A DNA stretch of 64,000 bases from assembly GCA_963710715.1 (NCBI GenBank), contig CAVQBL010000014.1, positions 248,001 through 312,000 on the forward strand, written 5' to 3'. The first letter of the stretch is position 1. The number at the start of each line of letters is the position of its first letter. This DNA comes from CAVQBL01 sp963710715 (GTDB lineage: Bacteria; Pseudomonadota; Gammaproteobacteria; DSM-16500). Both the position numbers and the translations under genes were made by a program. This document shows, one piece after another, positions 25,876 to 38,620 of the stretch. The notes under the pieces were generated by a model. The model saw only the letters and a program-made list of their open reading frames with translations. It did not search any database and was not told the DNA's origin.

Positions 25876-26925
25876 CTACATCGCTTTAATCTTCACCAAC
25901 ATCCCATCTTTCAACTTCTGCTGACCCGCCGTCACAACGGTATCATCTAGAGCTAGCCCCTTCACAACTTCTACCGTATTTTCTGTACGCTGCCCAATCA
26001 CGACTGGAACAGAAACTGCTTTGTTATCTACAATTTTAAAAACTTGTTGCCCATCTATGGTTGGCATAAGACTGATCGCTGGAACTAACAAAGCATTGCT
26101 TTGCTTTCCCAATGACTGCGTCACATTGACAAATAATCCCGCTGTTAATAAGCCACTGTCATTGGATATATCTGCATAAAGTGCAATCGTTCTATCATCT
26201 GCATTGGCTGTAGGTGAAACAAATGTAACTTTACCAACAAATTCTTTATTGGGATATGTACTCGTTATGATCTTAATTTCTTGGCCCAATTTCAACGTGG
26301 GATAAAATTTTTCCGGTATAGAATATTCAACACGTAAATGTTGCGTATCGGTCAGTGAAACTAATTCTTTTCCTACGTTAACATAATCGCCAGGACCCAC
26401 TTTAGATTTACCTAACACACCATCAAACGGCGCAACTAAAAGCATTTTGCTTAATTTTACTTGTTCTTCTTTGGCAAGGGCTTGTTTTTCCTTGAACTCA
26501 GCTAAGGTGAGCTCAACGTCGTGCTTAGAAGCAATGCCTTTTTTACCAAGAGCAGCATTACGTTTGTAGTGATTTTCAGCTTGGATCAAACTCGCTTTAG
26601 CAGAAGCCACTCTAACTTTAGATACGCTATCATCCAATTGAATCAAAGGCGTGCCTTGCTTAACAAATTCACCATCTTTAAAGAACACTTTGGCGACATG
26701 GCCTTCCATTTCAGAAGTAATAGTAATATTATTTTGCGCAACCAATGATCCAATAGCATGTGCTTCAATCGTGACATTACCTTGCTGAACTTTTTCTGCT
26801 TCAACAACGGTTGCTTCAGGTTTTGCATGCATTGCACCTTCGCGGTGTTTTATCCAATACCAAGAAGATATTGCGCAAACAATCGCAACCAGAATGACAC
26901 TTCCTAATAATTTCTTTTTACGCAT
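25876..26925 (-). CDS. RND efflux periplasmic adaptor (membrane fusion protein)
   Basis: A 349-residue HlyD-family adaptor that links an RND permease to an outer-membrane channel. An N-terminal membrane anchor spans about residues 5-23 with no lipobox Cys. A lipoyl half-motif (EMEGHVAKVFFKDGEFVKQG) lies near 70-90, a coiled-coil hairpin near 105-150 and the second half-motif (VAPFDGVLGKSKVGPGDYV) near 160-185. GAGGG precedes ATG 26925. It is the first gene of the adaptor-permease-yciB-bolA operon. Confidence 0.92.
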   Translation of the reverse strand: MRKKKLLGSVILVAIVCAISSWYWIKHREGAMHAKPEATVVEAEKVQQGNVTIEAHAIGSLVAQNNITITSEMEGHVAKVFFKDGEFVKQGTPLIQLDDSVSKVRVASAKASLIQAENHYKRNAALGKKGIASKHDVELTLAEFKEKQALAKEEQVKLSKMLLVAPFDGVLGKSKVGPGDYVNVGKELVSLTDTQHLRVEYSIPEKFYPTLKLGQEIKIITSTYPNKEFVGKVTFVSPTANADDRTIALYADISNDSGLLTAGLFVNVTQSLGKQSNALLVPAISLMPTIDGQQVFKIVDNKAVSVPVVIGQRTENTVEVVKGLALDDTVVTAGQQKLKDGMLVKIKAM

Positions 26926-26944
26926 GATTATCTACCCTCAATAT

Positions 26945-27059
26945 TCTTACAAAAAAAACTCGTCATTGCGAGCCTCACGCTTTAGCTTTATGTGAGGCGT
27001 GGCAATCCAGAATGGTGATAAATTATAGGCAGTCCTGGATTGCTTCGTCGCAATGACGG
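26945..27059 (+). repeat. Family 1b palindromic element upstream of hslO's stop
   Basis: The element starts TTCTTACAAAAAAAACTCGT, continues with GCCTCACGC...GTGAGGCGTGGCAATCCAG and AATGGTGATAA, and ends with CTGGATTGC and CGCAATGACG. Both halves of the core palindrome are therefore present. It occupies the gap between the adaptor gene start and the hslO stop. Confidence 0.85.
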
Positions 27060-27087
27060 CGTGAATAGTTACCACCCCTACACAAAT

Positions 27088-27981
27088 TTAATGAACTTGT
27101 GTTGATGAAGATGGTTTATCGCCGTGCTTAAAAATTTTTGCCACGTCGACTCGATCAAAAATATATTCTTTACTACAAAATTCACAGGTTACCACAATTT
27201 TTTGTTTGTCTTTTAATTCCTGCTCAACTTCATCACGTCCCAGAAAAAGAACTGCTTTCTCTCCGCGTTCTACTGAGCATGTGCACTGAAATGTAATAGA
27301 CACAGGTTGAAACACGCGCACTTCTTCTTCATGATAAAGCCGATACAACAAGTTTTCATGATTTAAATTCAGTAGCTCTTCTGCCGTCACTGTGGATGTT
27401 AAGTATGTAATACGCTCCCAATTATCATCACCGGCAATTTTTTTCGTTTTTGGATGCCCTTCTGCTGGCAATACTTGTAATAGCAAACCAGCAGCATGTT
27501 GTTCATTGGCCGCTAACCAAATCCGCGTTGGTAATTGTTCAGAATGTTGAAAATACCCTTCAACCGATTCTGCAATGGAATTACCTTGCCAGGCCACGAC
27601 ACCTTGATAACGTTTTCCACCTTTCTCTGGATCTATGGTAATGACCAATGTTCCTTGCTTAAGCGAGTTCAATAACTCTTCATAACTCAAGTCGCCTTTC
27701 CATTGAGCCAGGCCACGGATATGAAACTGATTGTCGCATTGGGCAAGTAACAGTTTTAACTTACTTTTACCCTGAAATTGCAGTGAAAGCCTGCCAGTAA
27801 ATTTGATAGTCGCACTTAATAAGCAAACAGCAGCTAATACTTCGCCTAATAAACGCCGAACAGCTGGCGGATAATTATGCTGTTGTACAATAGTTTGAAA
27901 ACTTTGCTCAAGATGTACAACCTCACCCCGAACCGAAGCATTTTCAAATAAAAAACGTTGTAAGATATCCCTATTATTCAT
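27088..27981 (-). CDS. hslO: Redox-regulated chaperone Hsp33
   Basis: A 297-residue cytosolic holdase chaperone activated by oxidation. The N-terminal domain contains the RLLGEVLAAVCLLSATIKF helix. The C-terminal redox switch shows the four zinc-binding Cys as CTCS (about 235) and CEFC (about 268), spacing C-x-C...C-x2-C, all present. It is transcribed divergently from the Smr gene across a 47 bp gap. Confidence 0.93.
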   Translation of the reverse strand: MNNRDILQRFLFENASVRGEVVHLEQSFQTIVQQHNYPPAVRRLLGEVLAAVCLLSATIKFTGRLSLQFQGKSKLKLLLAQCDNQFHIRGLAQWKGDLSYEELLNSLKQGTLVITIDPEKGGKRYQGVVAWQGNSIAESVEGYFQHSEQLPTRIWLAANEQHAAGLLLQVLPAEGHPKTKKIAGDDNWERITYLTSTVTAEELLNLNHENLLYRLYHEEEVRVFQPVSITFQCTCSVERGEKAVLFLGRDEVEQELKDKQKIVVTCEFCSKEYIFDRVDVAKIFKHGDKPSSSTQVH

Positions 27982-28028
27982 AATATTACTTATAATACCA
28001 AAAACTGGGGCTGATCACAAGTTAAACA

Positions 28029-28574
28029 ATGCGAAAAAAAACCGAAATTAATGCAGCAGAAAAAGCTTTATTTCGTGACACTGTACGCAAGGTGAAGCCT
28101 TTGACTCATACTAAGGTTGCTCTTAAGCGGCCGACTCCTATTAATAAAGTATCTAAGCCCGTTAACCCTAAGGAAGAAGTGCTTGATTCGCCCTTCTCAG
28201 ATTACGAAAGTTTAGATCCAGTAAGCGGCGAAGACTTGCTCGAGTTTACACGTCCTGGGATTCAGCATAAAGTTCTTCGCAAATTACGCACTGGTCAATA
28301 TAATGTGGAAGCGATCTTAGACCTACATGGAAAAACCGTCATGGAAGCAAAAGAATCTTTGCAGGTTTTTTTGCAAACTTGCCAGGAACGAGATGTGCGT
28401 CATACACTCATTATCCATGGAAAAGGACATGGCCGTAGCAAGCCAATATTAAAAAATAAATTAAACCATTGGTTACGACAGACGGAACAAGTACTCGCCT
28501 TCTGTTCAGCAACTATTAAAGATGGACGCAGTGGCGCTATGTACGTGTTATTGAAAAGAGGAAGTCAATCATGA
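28029..28574 (+). CDS. Smr-domain protein
   Basis: A 181-residue protein with a C-terminal Smr (MutS2-related) domain from about residue 90. Motifs are LDLHGKTVMEAKESL and the nuclease-type loop LIIHGKGHGRSK, then GAMYVLLKR at the end. The N-terminal ~85 residues are basic and disordered-looking. Stand-alone Smr proteins of gammaproteobacteria (SmrA/SmrB/YdaL) include ribosome-rescue or mRNA-cleaving nucleases; which type this is cannot be decided. Its stop overlaps the udk start by four bases. Confidence 0.87.
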   Translation: MRKKTEINAAEKALFRDTVRKVKPLTHTKVALKRPTPINKVSKPVNPKEEVLDSPFSDYESLDPVSGEDLLEFTRPGIQHKVLRKLRTGQYNVEAILDLHGKTVMEAKESLQVFLQTCQERDVRHTLIIHGKGHGRSKPILKNKLNHWLRQTEQVLAFCSATIKDGRSGAMYVLLKRGSQS

Positions 28575-29194
28575 CTGCAAAAAATACTATTATCATCGGT
28601 ATTTCGGGTGCTTCTGGCTCAGGAAAAAGCTTATTAGCAAATACGATTGTGAGTGAACTCGGCTCAGATCAAGTAGCAGTCATTTCCGAAGATTCTTATT
28701 ATAAAGACCACAGTGATATCCCTTTTGAAGAACGCGCAAAAATTAATTACGATCATCCCAATTCAATGGATCATGAATTACTTTTTAAGCACTTATTACA
28801 ATTGCAAAAAGGCAAAACCGTACAAGTTCCCATTTATAATCACTCTCTACATGTACGTGAAAAAAATACCCGCACGATAGGCCAACATACCATTATTGTG
28901 CTTGAAGGTATTTTATTATTTATCGAACAACAATTGCGTGATCTCATGGACATTCGCATTTTTATGGATACTGCATTAGATATTTGTCTCATTCGGCGTT
29001 TAAAACGCGATGTGAAAGAACGCGAGCGCAGTCTAGATTCTGTTCTCATGCAATACGAAGAAACCGTACGTCCTATGTATTTACAATTTATTGAACCCTC
29101 CAAACGCTATGCTGATATTATTGTGCCACGCGGCGGCGGCAATCGAATCGCAATTGATCTCATTAAAGCAAAAATGCGTGAGCTGCTGGGTTAG
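28571..29194 (+). CDS. udk: Uridine kinase
   Basis: A 207-residue nucleoside kinase that phosphorylates uridine and cytidine in pyrimidine salvage. The Walker A motif GISGASGSGKSLL (about 10-22) is followed by EDSYYKDHSDIPFEERAKIN, NYDHPNSMDH and the lid region RLKRDVKERERS. The length fits Udk (about 213). It is coupled to the upstream Smr gene by an ATGA overlap. Confidence 0.93.
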   Translation: MTAKNTIIIGISGASGSGKSLLANTIVSELGSDQVAVISEDSYYKDHSDIPFEERAKINYDHPNSMDHELLFKHLLQLQKGKTVQVPIYNHSLHVREKNTRTIGQHTIIVLEGILLFIEQQLRDLMDIRIFMDTALDICLIRRLKRDVKERERSLDSVLMQYEETVRPMYLQFIEPSKRYADIIVPRGGGNRIAIDLIKAKMRELLG

Positions 29195-29207
29195 ATAAAA
29201 CAAAACG

Positions 29208-29756
29208 TCAACCTATTACACAGTCAGCTTTGGTGGTGGATCTCACTTCCAGCATAGGTTGATAAATCAATTCCGTGTAAGGTCGGTTCCAGCGCGGATG
29301 CTTAGCATGACTTAGCCAGTTTGCCACAGCGGCTTGAAAAACAGCAACTGGCATGCCCGTATGCGTTACTGCGATAATTTTCTCGAAATCTTTTCCGGCA
29401 AATTTTGCAATTGCAGCTGTATCTCTCGTAATTAATGACTTGAAGGGTTCCTCGGTTTTCCATTCAGGATGTTTAGGTGCTAGCGCAGTAATGCGATCCA
29501 GTGTAAAGATAACTTCATTGTACATAGGCTTTTCAACCCACAATGTACCATCTTGATCAAAGGCAGCTACACGTTCTACAGCCGGTACATAATGCGGGCT
29601 ACTTTTATCCGTAGTTGTTTTTACAAAATCAAGAATGGCTTTTTTTGTAGACCCTTCATTCCATGACGGCAATGGATCACCGAATGAAATGGCTCTTGCA
29701 GAAAGACTAAAAATAATTGTGGTGATGAAGAATAAAATCAGAAATAGTTTTTTCAT
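29208..29756 (-). pseudogene. Truncated secreted HAD-family phosphatase
   Basis: The product has an N-terminal signal peptide (LFLILFFITTIIFSLSARA) and HAD motif I, AAFDQDGTLW, near residue 67. The cap-like region ends in IYQPMLEV near residue 170, where complete members of this family continue with HAD motifs II-IV. Here only about 11 unrelated residues follow before the stop. Roughly the C-terminal 40% of the domain, including the motif II Thr/Ser, the motif III Lys and the motif IV acidic residues, is absent, and no continuation is seen in the 14 bp before udk. It is probably inactive. The family assignment is from motif and local context. Confidence 0.65.
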
Positions 29757-29790
29757 GGTATGTCCTTAAACATAGGGGTCAAATACAAAA

Positions 29791-30036
29791 CATATCATTC
29801 CCCACATCTCCTTCTGCCACACGTGCGAGCGCTGAAGTTAGATCGAAGCCCCGTCATTGCGAGCCCGCGCGCGCTTTTTTGCGCGGGCGTGACAATCCAG
29901 GCAACACAAAAACGTTCCCCTGGATTGCTTCGCATGAAAAGCACATGCTCGCAATGACGGGGCTTCGATCTAACTTCAGCGCCCACCGCACGTGTGGCAT
30001 AGTCAGGAGAAATTTTGAGATGTGGGGAGTGATATG
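29791..30036 (+). mobile_element. Palindromic MITE, family 1, copy B
   Basis: A 246 bp copy with the same termini as copy A, except one change near the right end (GGGGAGTG for GGGGAATG). It is flanked by a perfect 8 bp direct repeat, ATACAAAA (29783-29790 and 30037-30044). It lies between the start of the HAD remnant and the end of ligA and disrupts no recognisable gene. Confidence 0.93.
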
Positions 30037-30073
30037 ATACAAAATTGGCATAGGCACCACAAAACAAAAATAA

Positions 30074-32738
<2,665 letters not shown>

Positions 32739-35700
32739 TTACACCCCCGCCAAACTCATCGCTTCTTCTATATTAACACTCACTAAACGCGACACACCCG
32801 GCTCATGCATAGTCACACCCATTAAATGTTGCGCCATTTCAATGGCTAACTTGTTATGACTAATGAAAATAAACTGCGTTTTCTCTGCCATTTCCGTCAC
32901 TAATTGACAGAAACGACCAATGTTCGCATCATCCAATGGAGCATCGACCTCATCGAGCAAGCAAAACGGTGCTGGATTTAAATGGAAAATCGAAAATACC
33001 AGTGCAATGGCTGTCATGGCTTTTTCACCACCTGAAAGCAAATGAATGGTACTGTTACGTTTACCCGGAGGACATGCCATCACAGTAATGCCCGCATCCA
33101 GTAAATTTTCACCCGTTAATTCCAGATAAGAACGACCACCACCAAAAATTTTCGGGAATAATTCTTGGAAACGCTCATTTACTTTATCAAAAGTTTCTTT
33201 GAAACGTGAACGGGTTTCTTTATCAATTTTAGCAATTGCATTTTCTAAAGTGGTTAAGCCTTCTTGTAAATCTGCATTTTGCCGATCAAGATATTGTTTG
33301 CGTTCAGAGCAAGTAGCATATTCTTCAATAGCAACTAAATTAATTGCGCCCAATCGGCTAATGCGATTAGTAATTTGTTCAAGCTGTGTATGCCATTCTT
33401 CTGCCGAAGCTTCTTCGGGTAATGCTGTTAACACTTGTTCCAATACAAAACTTAATTCTTTGAGCTGCTCAAGCAAGGTTTCAGATTTCACTTTAAATCC
33501 TTGCCTATCCATACGCAATGTTTCTAACGAATTACGAATATTCGTAATATTTTGTTCCACTTCCTGGCGATTATTTTCTAAGTGTCGCAATTCTTGTTCG
33601 ATTAATTCCATGCTAGTGCGCGCTGTATTCAATTCTTCTTCAATGGCTAATCGACCCGCCAGTGCTGTATTTAAGGTTTTTTCCAATGCATCTAAAGGAG
33701 GTGCAGCATCCAATTCACTTTGAATAACTGCTTTTCGTTTATCAAGTGAAGCAAGTTGTGCTTCCACATGCGTCAATGCTTGTTTATGTGCCGCTTGTTG
33801 TGATTGCGTTGTCTGCAAACGAATTTCCAGTTGATGTGCTTGCTCTTTTGCATGATTAACTGCTGTGCGAATAGTTTGTAACGTGTTGCGCGCTTCATCA
33901 CGTTTTTGAATTAATGTTTGACGCTGTATCGCTTGTTGTTCCAGCTCACTCATTGCTTGTTGCCAAACCACACGCGCTGCCATGAGTTCAGCTGACGCAT
34001 GATTCACTTGCTCTACACACTCTTGTTGTTCTTTGAGTAAACGTTCAGAACGATTTTTTAATTCCGTTAAACGTGCTTGTTTAATTTTTTGTTGTGCCTG
34101 TATTTCTGCCGATTGTGCATGAGATTGATTAGCAATTTTATGCAATTGCTCACGCTGCTGTTCCAATTGCTTTAATTGTTCTTGAATAGTAGACAAGTTT
34201 TCTTCTAATTCTTTTTGTGTGAAAGCTACCTCAGTAATTTGCTTAGCTAAATGTTTTAACTCTTGTTCACGCTGGAAAATACCTGCTTCAGGATTTTCTT
34301 CATGCATGATGCGCAACCAAGAGGCATTCATCCATAAACCATCGCGCGTGACGACAGATTCATGCGGTTGCAGAGTAGCGCTGATTTGCAATGCTTCCGT
34401 GAGCGTCTCAGCTGTATAAACAGGTGCTAATAGGTTTGCTAATGGTAATTGCGATTTTACTTTGCTTAACAGGCTAGTTGATTTAATGCTTGCTTGCGAA
34501 ATAGATGATGAATCTGTTGCAAATAAACACAAGCTACCTTTAAATTGGCCAGCGTGCCCTGCAATGTCAGCAAAATTTTCCACACAAACAGCTTGTAAAT
34601 AAGAGCCCAAGACTTTTTCAACTGCATTTTCCCAACCCGCTTCCACTTCAATGCCTTGTGCTAAACGTGGCTGCTGATCTAAATGATGTTGTTTCAACCA
34701 AGGTAATACGCGATTATTACGCTGACCTAATGCAGTTTGCTGTAAGGCTTCAAGTGAAGCTTGCTGCCCACCTAAGCGTTGTAACTCACTACGCACTTGA
34801 TCGAGTCGCACCGTACCTTGATGTTGGCTAGCTTGTAATGTTGCAATCTCTTCTATGACTTGTTTAAGCTGCTGATCACGACTACCCGTCAATGCAGAAA
34901 TTTCATTTGCTTGCTTAGAAATCTCTTCTATCTCTTTCTCTAAGTTAGAAAAATTAATTTGTTCATGTTCTTGATTAAGTTTAGCTTGCCGCTGTTTAGC
35001 TTGATTAATTTTTTGTTCCAAATGTTGAATACGTGTTTGCTCAACTTGTGCAGCTTGAGTTGTTTTAGCAGAGTGTTGGTTAAACTCATCCCATTGCACT
35101 TGAAATGAGTGCGTAGCTTCTTCAGAAGATGCGAGTTCTTGCACAGCTTCTTCTACTGCTTGGCGTGCTTTTTTGGATTCAGGTTCTAAGCGATCACGCT
35201 CTGCAATTAATTCACTTAATTCTCGTTCTGCTTCTTCATGATGATTTTGTGCCGCTTGCCATTCTTGTGCAATTTGTTGTAAATCCGCTTGCCATTGCTG
35301 CCGTTTTTCTTGTTGATGTTGGATATCTTGTTCAATACGCGTAATTTCATTGCCGGCTGCATAGTAACGACGTTGCACCGTTTGGAAAACATCATTTGCA
35401 GTATGTTGCTTCTCGCGATTTTTCTCTAATTCCCGATTCAATTCACCCAGATTAACTTGCAGTCCTTCAAATCCTGTTTCTTGCTGTTGAATTTTTAAAG
35501 CATACTGAGCTAATTGCGTTTCGAGCTCACGCCATTGAATAGCCAGCCATTGCCCACGCAGAGTACGCTCTTCTTGCTTTAAGGTTTTAAACTTTTCTGC
35601 CGCTTGTGCTTGGCGTTGCAAATGATTAAGTTGTTTCTCAAGTTCAGAACGCAAATCATTGAGTCGAGCAAGATTCTCGTGTGTATGCCTGATGCGTGTT

Positions 35701-36242
35701 TCAGTTTCACGACGACGTTCTTTATACTTCGATACCCCCGCTGCTTCTTCTAAATAAACACGCATATCATCAGGCTTTGCCTCAATGATACGGGAAATCA
35801 TATTTTGCCCAATAATCGAATAACTACGCGGCCCTAAGCCTGTACCAAGGAAAATATCGATAATATCGCGACGACGGCAGCGCGCACCATTTAAAAAATA
35901 ATTTGATTCGCTATCCCGGCCAATTAAACGCTTAATGGAAATTTCTGCATAACTGGCATATTCACCGCCCAAACTACCATCTTGGTTATCAAAAATCAGC
36001 TCAACTGACGCTTGGCCCACTGGTTTGCGGGTATTGGAGCCATTAAAAATCACATCGGTCAATGACTCCCCACGCAGATACTTAGCTGAGCTTTCACCCA
36101 TTACCCAGCAAACAGCATCAATGATATTTGATTTGCCGCATCCATTGGGTCCAACAATAGCGACTAAATTACTGGGTAATAACACAGTCGTAGGGTCAAC
36201 AAATGATTTAAAACCAGAAAGCTTAATTTTTGTCAGTTGCAT
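32739..36242 (-). CDS. smc: Chromosome segregation ATPase SMC
   Basis: An 1167-residue SMC protein for chromosome condensation and segregation. Walker A is GPNGCGKSNIIDA (about 30-42). Long coiled coils span about 165-495 and 665-1000, and the hinge lies between them (about 505-640). The ABC signature HLLSGGEKAMTAIAL is near 1070 and Walker B FCLLDEVDAPLD near 1100. The length is typical of bacterial SMC rather than MukB. It is the first gene of the smc-zipA-ligA set and divergent from the broken kinase gene. Confidence 0.95.
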   Translation of the reverse strand: MQLTKIKLSGFKSFVDPTTVLLPSNLVAIVGPNGCGKSNIIDAVCWVMGESSAKYLRGESLTDVIFNGSNTRKPVGQASVELIFDNQDGSLGGEYASYAEISIKRLIGRDSESNYFLNGARCRRRDIIDIFLGTGLGPRSYSIIGQNMISRIIEAKPDDMRVYLEEAAGVSKYKERRRETETRIRHTHENLARLNDLRSELEKQLNHLQRQAQAAEKFKTLKQEERTLRGQWLAIQWRELETQLAQYALKIQQQETGFEGLQVNLGELNRELEKNREKQHTANDVFQTVQRRYYAAGNEITRIEQDIQHQQEKRQQWQADLQQIAQEWQAAQNHHEEAERELSELIAERDRLEPESKKARQAVEEAVQELASSEEATHSFQVQWDEFNQHSAKTTQAAQVEQTRIQHLEQKINQAKQRQAKLNQEHEQINFSNLEKEIEEISKQANEISALTGSRDQQLKQVIEEIATLQASQHQGTVRLDQVRSELQRLGGQQASLEALQQTALGQRNNRVLPWLKQHHLDQQPRLAQGIEVEAGWENAVEKVLGSYLQAVCVENFADIAGHAGQFKGSLCLFATDSSSISQASIKSTSLLSKVKSQLPLANLLAPVYTAETLTEALQISATLQPHESVVTRDGLWMNASWLRIMHEENPEAGIFQREQELKHLAKQITEVAFTQKELEENLSTIQEQLKQLEQQREQLHKIANQSHAQSAEIQAQQKIKQARLTELKNRSERLLKEQQECVEQVNHASAELMAARVVWQQAMSELEQQAIQRQTLIQKRDEARNTLQTIRTAVNHAKEQAHQLEIRLQTTQSQQAAHKQALTHVEAQLASLDKRKAVIQSELDAAPPLDALEKTLNTALAGRLAIEEELNTARTSMELIEQELRHLENNRQEVEQNITNIRNSLETLRMDRQGFKVKSETLLEQLKELSFVLEQVLTALPEEASAEEWHTQLEQITNRISRLGAINLVAIEEYATCSERKQYLDRQNADLQEGLTTLENAIAKIDKETRSRFKETFDKVNERFQELFPKIFGGGRSYLELTGENLLDAGITVMACPPGKRNSTIHLLSGGEKAMTAIALVFSIFHLNPAPFCLLDEVDAPLDDANIGRFCQLVTEMAEKTQFIFISHNKLAIEMAQHLMGVTMHEPGVSRLVSVNIEEAMSLAGV

Positions 36243-36314
36243 ATTTTATAACTCAAAAGTCATTGTGGTGCATAAGTATACTATGCATCTCCATACCTTT
36301 CCTATAATATTAAT

Positions 36315-38053
36315 ATGAAAAATACTGGAGACTTCATCTTAAATCTCATGAAGGCATCACTCATAATGCAACCGCAACCTTTACCCCCCACACATCGACA
36401 TTTCACTCGACCATGGCTAGCTTACATTGTGGCTGGCATCGGGATTCTTATCTCACTCTTGCTATGGCACAGCCTAGTGCTTCAATCCGAAATTCAATTG
36501 AAGCGCTCACTTAAGCAGCAAATGGAAGAGGTCACGGGTGATATCCATACTCAGTTGGAGATAAGAATATCAGCTTTAAAACACATGGCCAAGCATCTTG
36601 AACAGCAAAAGATTAAAGATAATGCTGAATGGCAAGAAAGCGTCACGGCCTATTTAAACGATTATGCAGGATTCAAAGCCATATCCTGGTTCAGCCCTGA
36701 GTTACAACCTTATTGGGCAGCACCGGGGAACAATCCAGAACTCCAATTACTCTTTACCAATTTTATAAATCAACACTCTGTTACCATTCAAAACACTGTT
36801 AAGCAACAACAGATTTGGCTGTCTCCTCCTATCCAAGTCTCTCCAACCCATGAAATTGGGTTTTTTGTTGTTATACCACTAGTTACTGATAGCCAACTTA
36901 AAGGGGTACTAGTCAGTTTGATTAATGCAAATGACTTAATGGATATTCAGTTAAATAGAACTAATTACTCCGTAGCCATTTTTGTCGATGCACAAAAAAT
37001 CTTCCAATACGGTCCTGATATAACAAATCCTCAATCGCCTTGGTTATTTACTCAGGCACTCAATTTATACGGAGCTACGTGGGAAGTTCAAATTTTTCCT
37101 TCTTCTAAATTGGTTTCTTCATTTAAAACCTATTTACCTTGGCTGATCTTGATACTCGGGATTATCACTTTCGATTTTATTGGGTGTGCTTACTGTTGCC
37201 AATCAAGACTTAAAAAATGAGATGAGCCAACGTACTCAGGCAGAGGAAGCCCGAAAAAAACTTGAAAAAGATTTACTGCAGGGCCAAAAGCTACAAGCCA
37301 TAGGGACACTCGCGGGTGGTATAGCTCACGATTTTAATAACATTCTTTATGCCATCATCGGCTATGCTGAAATGGCACGTGAAGATGCACCCAAAGAAGA
37401 ACTTTTACATAAAAATTTAGGTAAAATACTCGAAGCATCGCACCGCGGACAGGATTTAATTGCCCGCATCTTAACCTTTAGTCGCCATCAACATCATCAA
37501 CTCGCGCCTCTGCCATTAAAAGCAAGCATTGAAAATGCTTTAGCGTTGCTAAAACCGACTATTCCTGCCAGCGTGGCTATCAATTTTATTGCCGACCCAA
37601 ATGCTAAAGATTACACCGTCCTCGGCAACCAAACGCAATTGCATCAAGTGATTATGAATCTTATCAATAACGCGGTAGATGCAATGGAGGGTGAAGGCAC
37701 TATCACTATACAATTAAGTCGAGTAAATGATGTACAATTGCCAGCAATTACCAAAGATTAAATCGGGAAACTATTGTAAAATAGAAGTAAGCGACACAGG
37801 GGCTGGTATGGATGCAGAGACGATGGAACGAATTTTCGAACCATTTTTTACAACGAAAGAAGTTGGTAAAGGCACAGGGTTAGGACTTTCAACTGTGCAT
37901 GCTATTATTGAAGAACATCAAGGTGCTATTACAGTAACGAGCGAGTTAGGCCGCGGAACTCACATTTACATTATTCATTTTCCGTTAGCATGGAGGAAAA
38001 AATGGCTAAAATCTTACTTGTCGAAGATGATGAACTTGTTCGAGATATGCTAG
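36315..38053 (+). pseudogene. CHASE-domain sensor histidine kinase broken by two frameshifts
   Basis: Three overlapping frames together make one kinase. Frame 1 (36315-37220) gives a membrane helix, a CHASE-like periplasmic sensor and a second helix. Frame 2 (about 37171-37761) gives the HisKA domain with the phospho-acceptor in GGIAHDFNNIL and the N-box NLINNAVDAMEG. Frame 3 (about 37727-38053) gives the rest of the ATPase domain, VSDTGAGMD and GTGLGLST. Each break needs a +1 shift, near 37172 and near 37750. The start is ATG 36315, or ATG 36366 with a TATAAT at 36303-36308 just upstream. With two independent lesions it is probably inactive, unless both are sequencing errors. Confidence 0.8.
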
Positions 38054-38379
38054 AACAAGTGTTACGTCGTGCTTCTCATGAAGTAGAAAGTGCTGCCGAT
38101 GGCGAAGATGCAACAGAAATATTAAAAAAATCCAAACCTGATATCATGGTAACGGATATTATCATGCCGAAAAAAAGCGGTATCACACTCATTTCAGAAG
38201 TAAAAAACAAACACCCCGAAATGGAAATTATTGCCATCTCCGGCGGCGGGCGTTTAGATCCCATTGGCTATCTCGATCTATCGGAATCATTAGGCGCATC
38301 CATGTCATTTGAAAAACCCGTGGATAAATCCGCTCTCTTGATGGCGATTGAGTTGTTGTTGACGAAGAAAACTGTATGA
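38002..38379 (+). CDS. Stand-alone response-regulator receiver protein
   Basis: A 125-residue receiver domain with no output domain. It has [13 protein letters not shown] (the acidic pair), the phospho-Asp in [12 protein letters not shown] (about residue 54) and the conserved Lys in FEKPVD near the end. ATG 38002 is chosen because GGAGG lies six bases upstream. The start overlaps the 3' end of the broken histidine kinase, its presumed partner. The receiver itself is intact, with all key residues present. Confidence 0.88.
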   Translation: MAKILLVEDDELVRDMLEQVLRRASHEVESAADGEDATEILKKSKPDIMVTDIIMPKKSGITLISEVKNKHPEMEIIAISGGGRLDPIGYLDLSESLGASMSFEKPVDKSALLMAIELLLTKKTV

Positions 38380-38384
38380 GTTAA

Positions 38385-38555
38385 CTACACAGCAGCTAAT
38401 TTCCATTCGTTTTTTATTTCTTTTAATTCTATGTTAGCCATTCCAATTTTTTCTTCAATAGCTGCAATTTCATTAATTTTATCGTAAACAGTACCATTGC
38501 TTTCTCTATTCAGGTACGAAAAGAAAATCAGCCTTAATAAATGATCCGCACACAT
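38385..38555 (-). CDS. Small hypothetical ORF (doubtful)
   Basis: A 56-codon frame beginning MCADHLLRL and ending in a helical EIKNEWKLAAV. It has no recognisable domain and no good ribosome-binding site. It lies alone on the minus strand in the 241 bp gap between the receiver gene and gmd. It could be a remnant or chance. Confidence 0.2.
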   Translation of the reverse strand: MCADHLLRLIFFSYLNRESNGTVYDKINEIAAIEEKIGMANIELKEIKNEWKLAAV

Positions 38556-38620
38556 TGACCCATGTACCAACAGAAAAATTTATGGTATAAATCCCAAAAT
38601 CTATTAGCTCTGGAGCTTCA

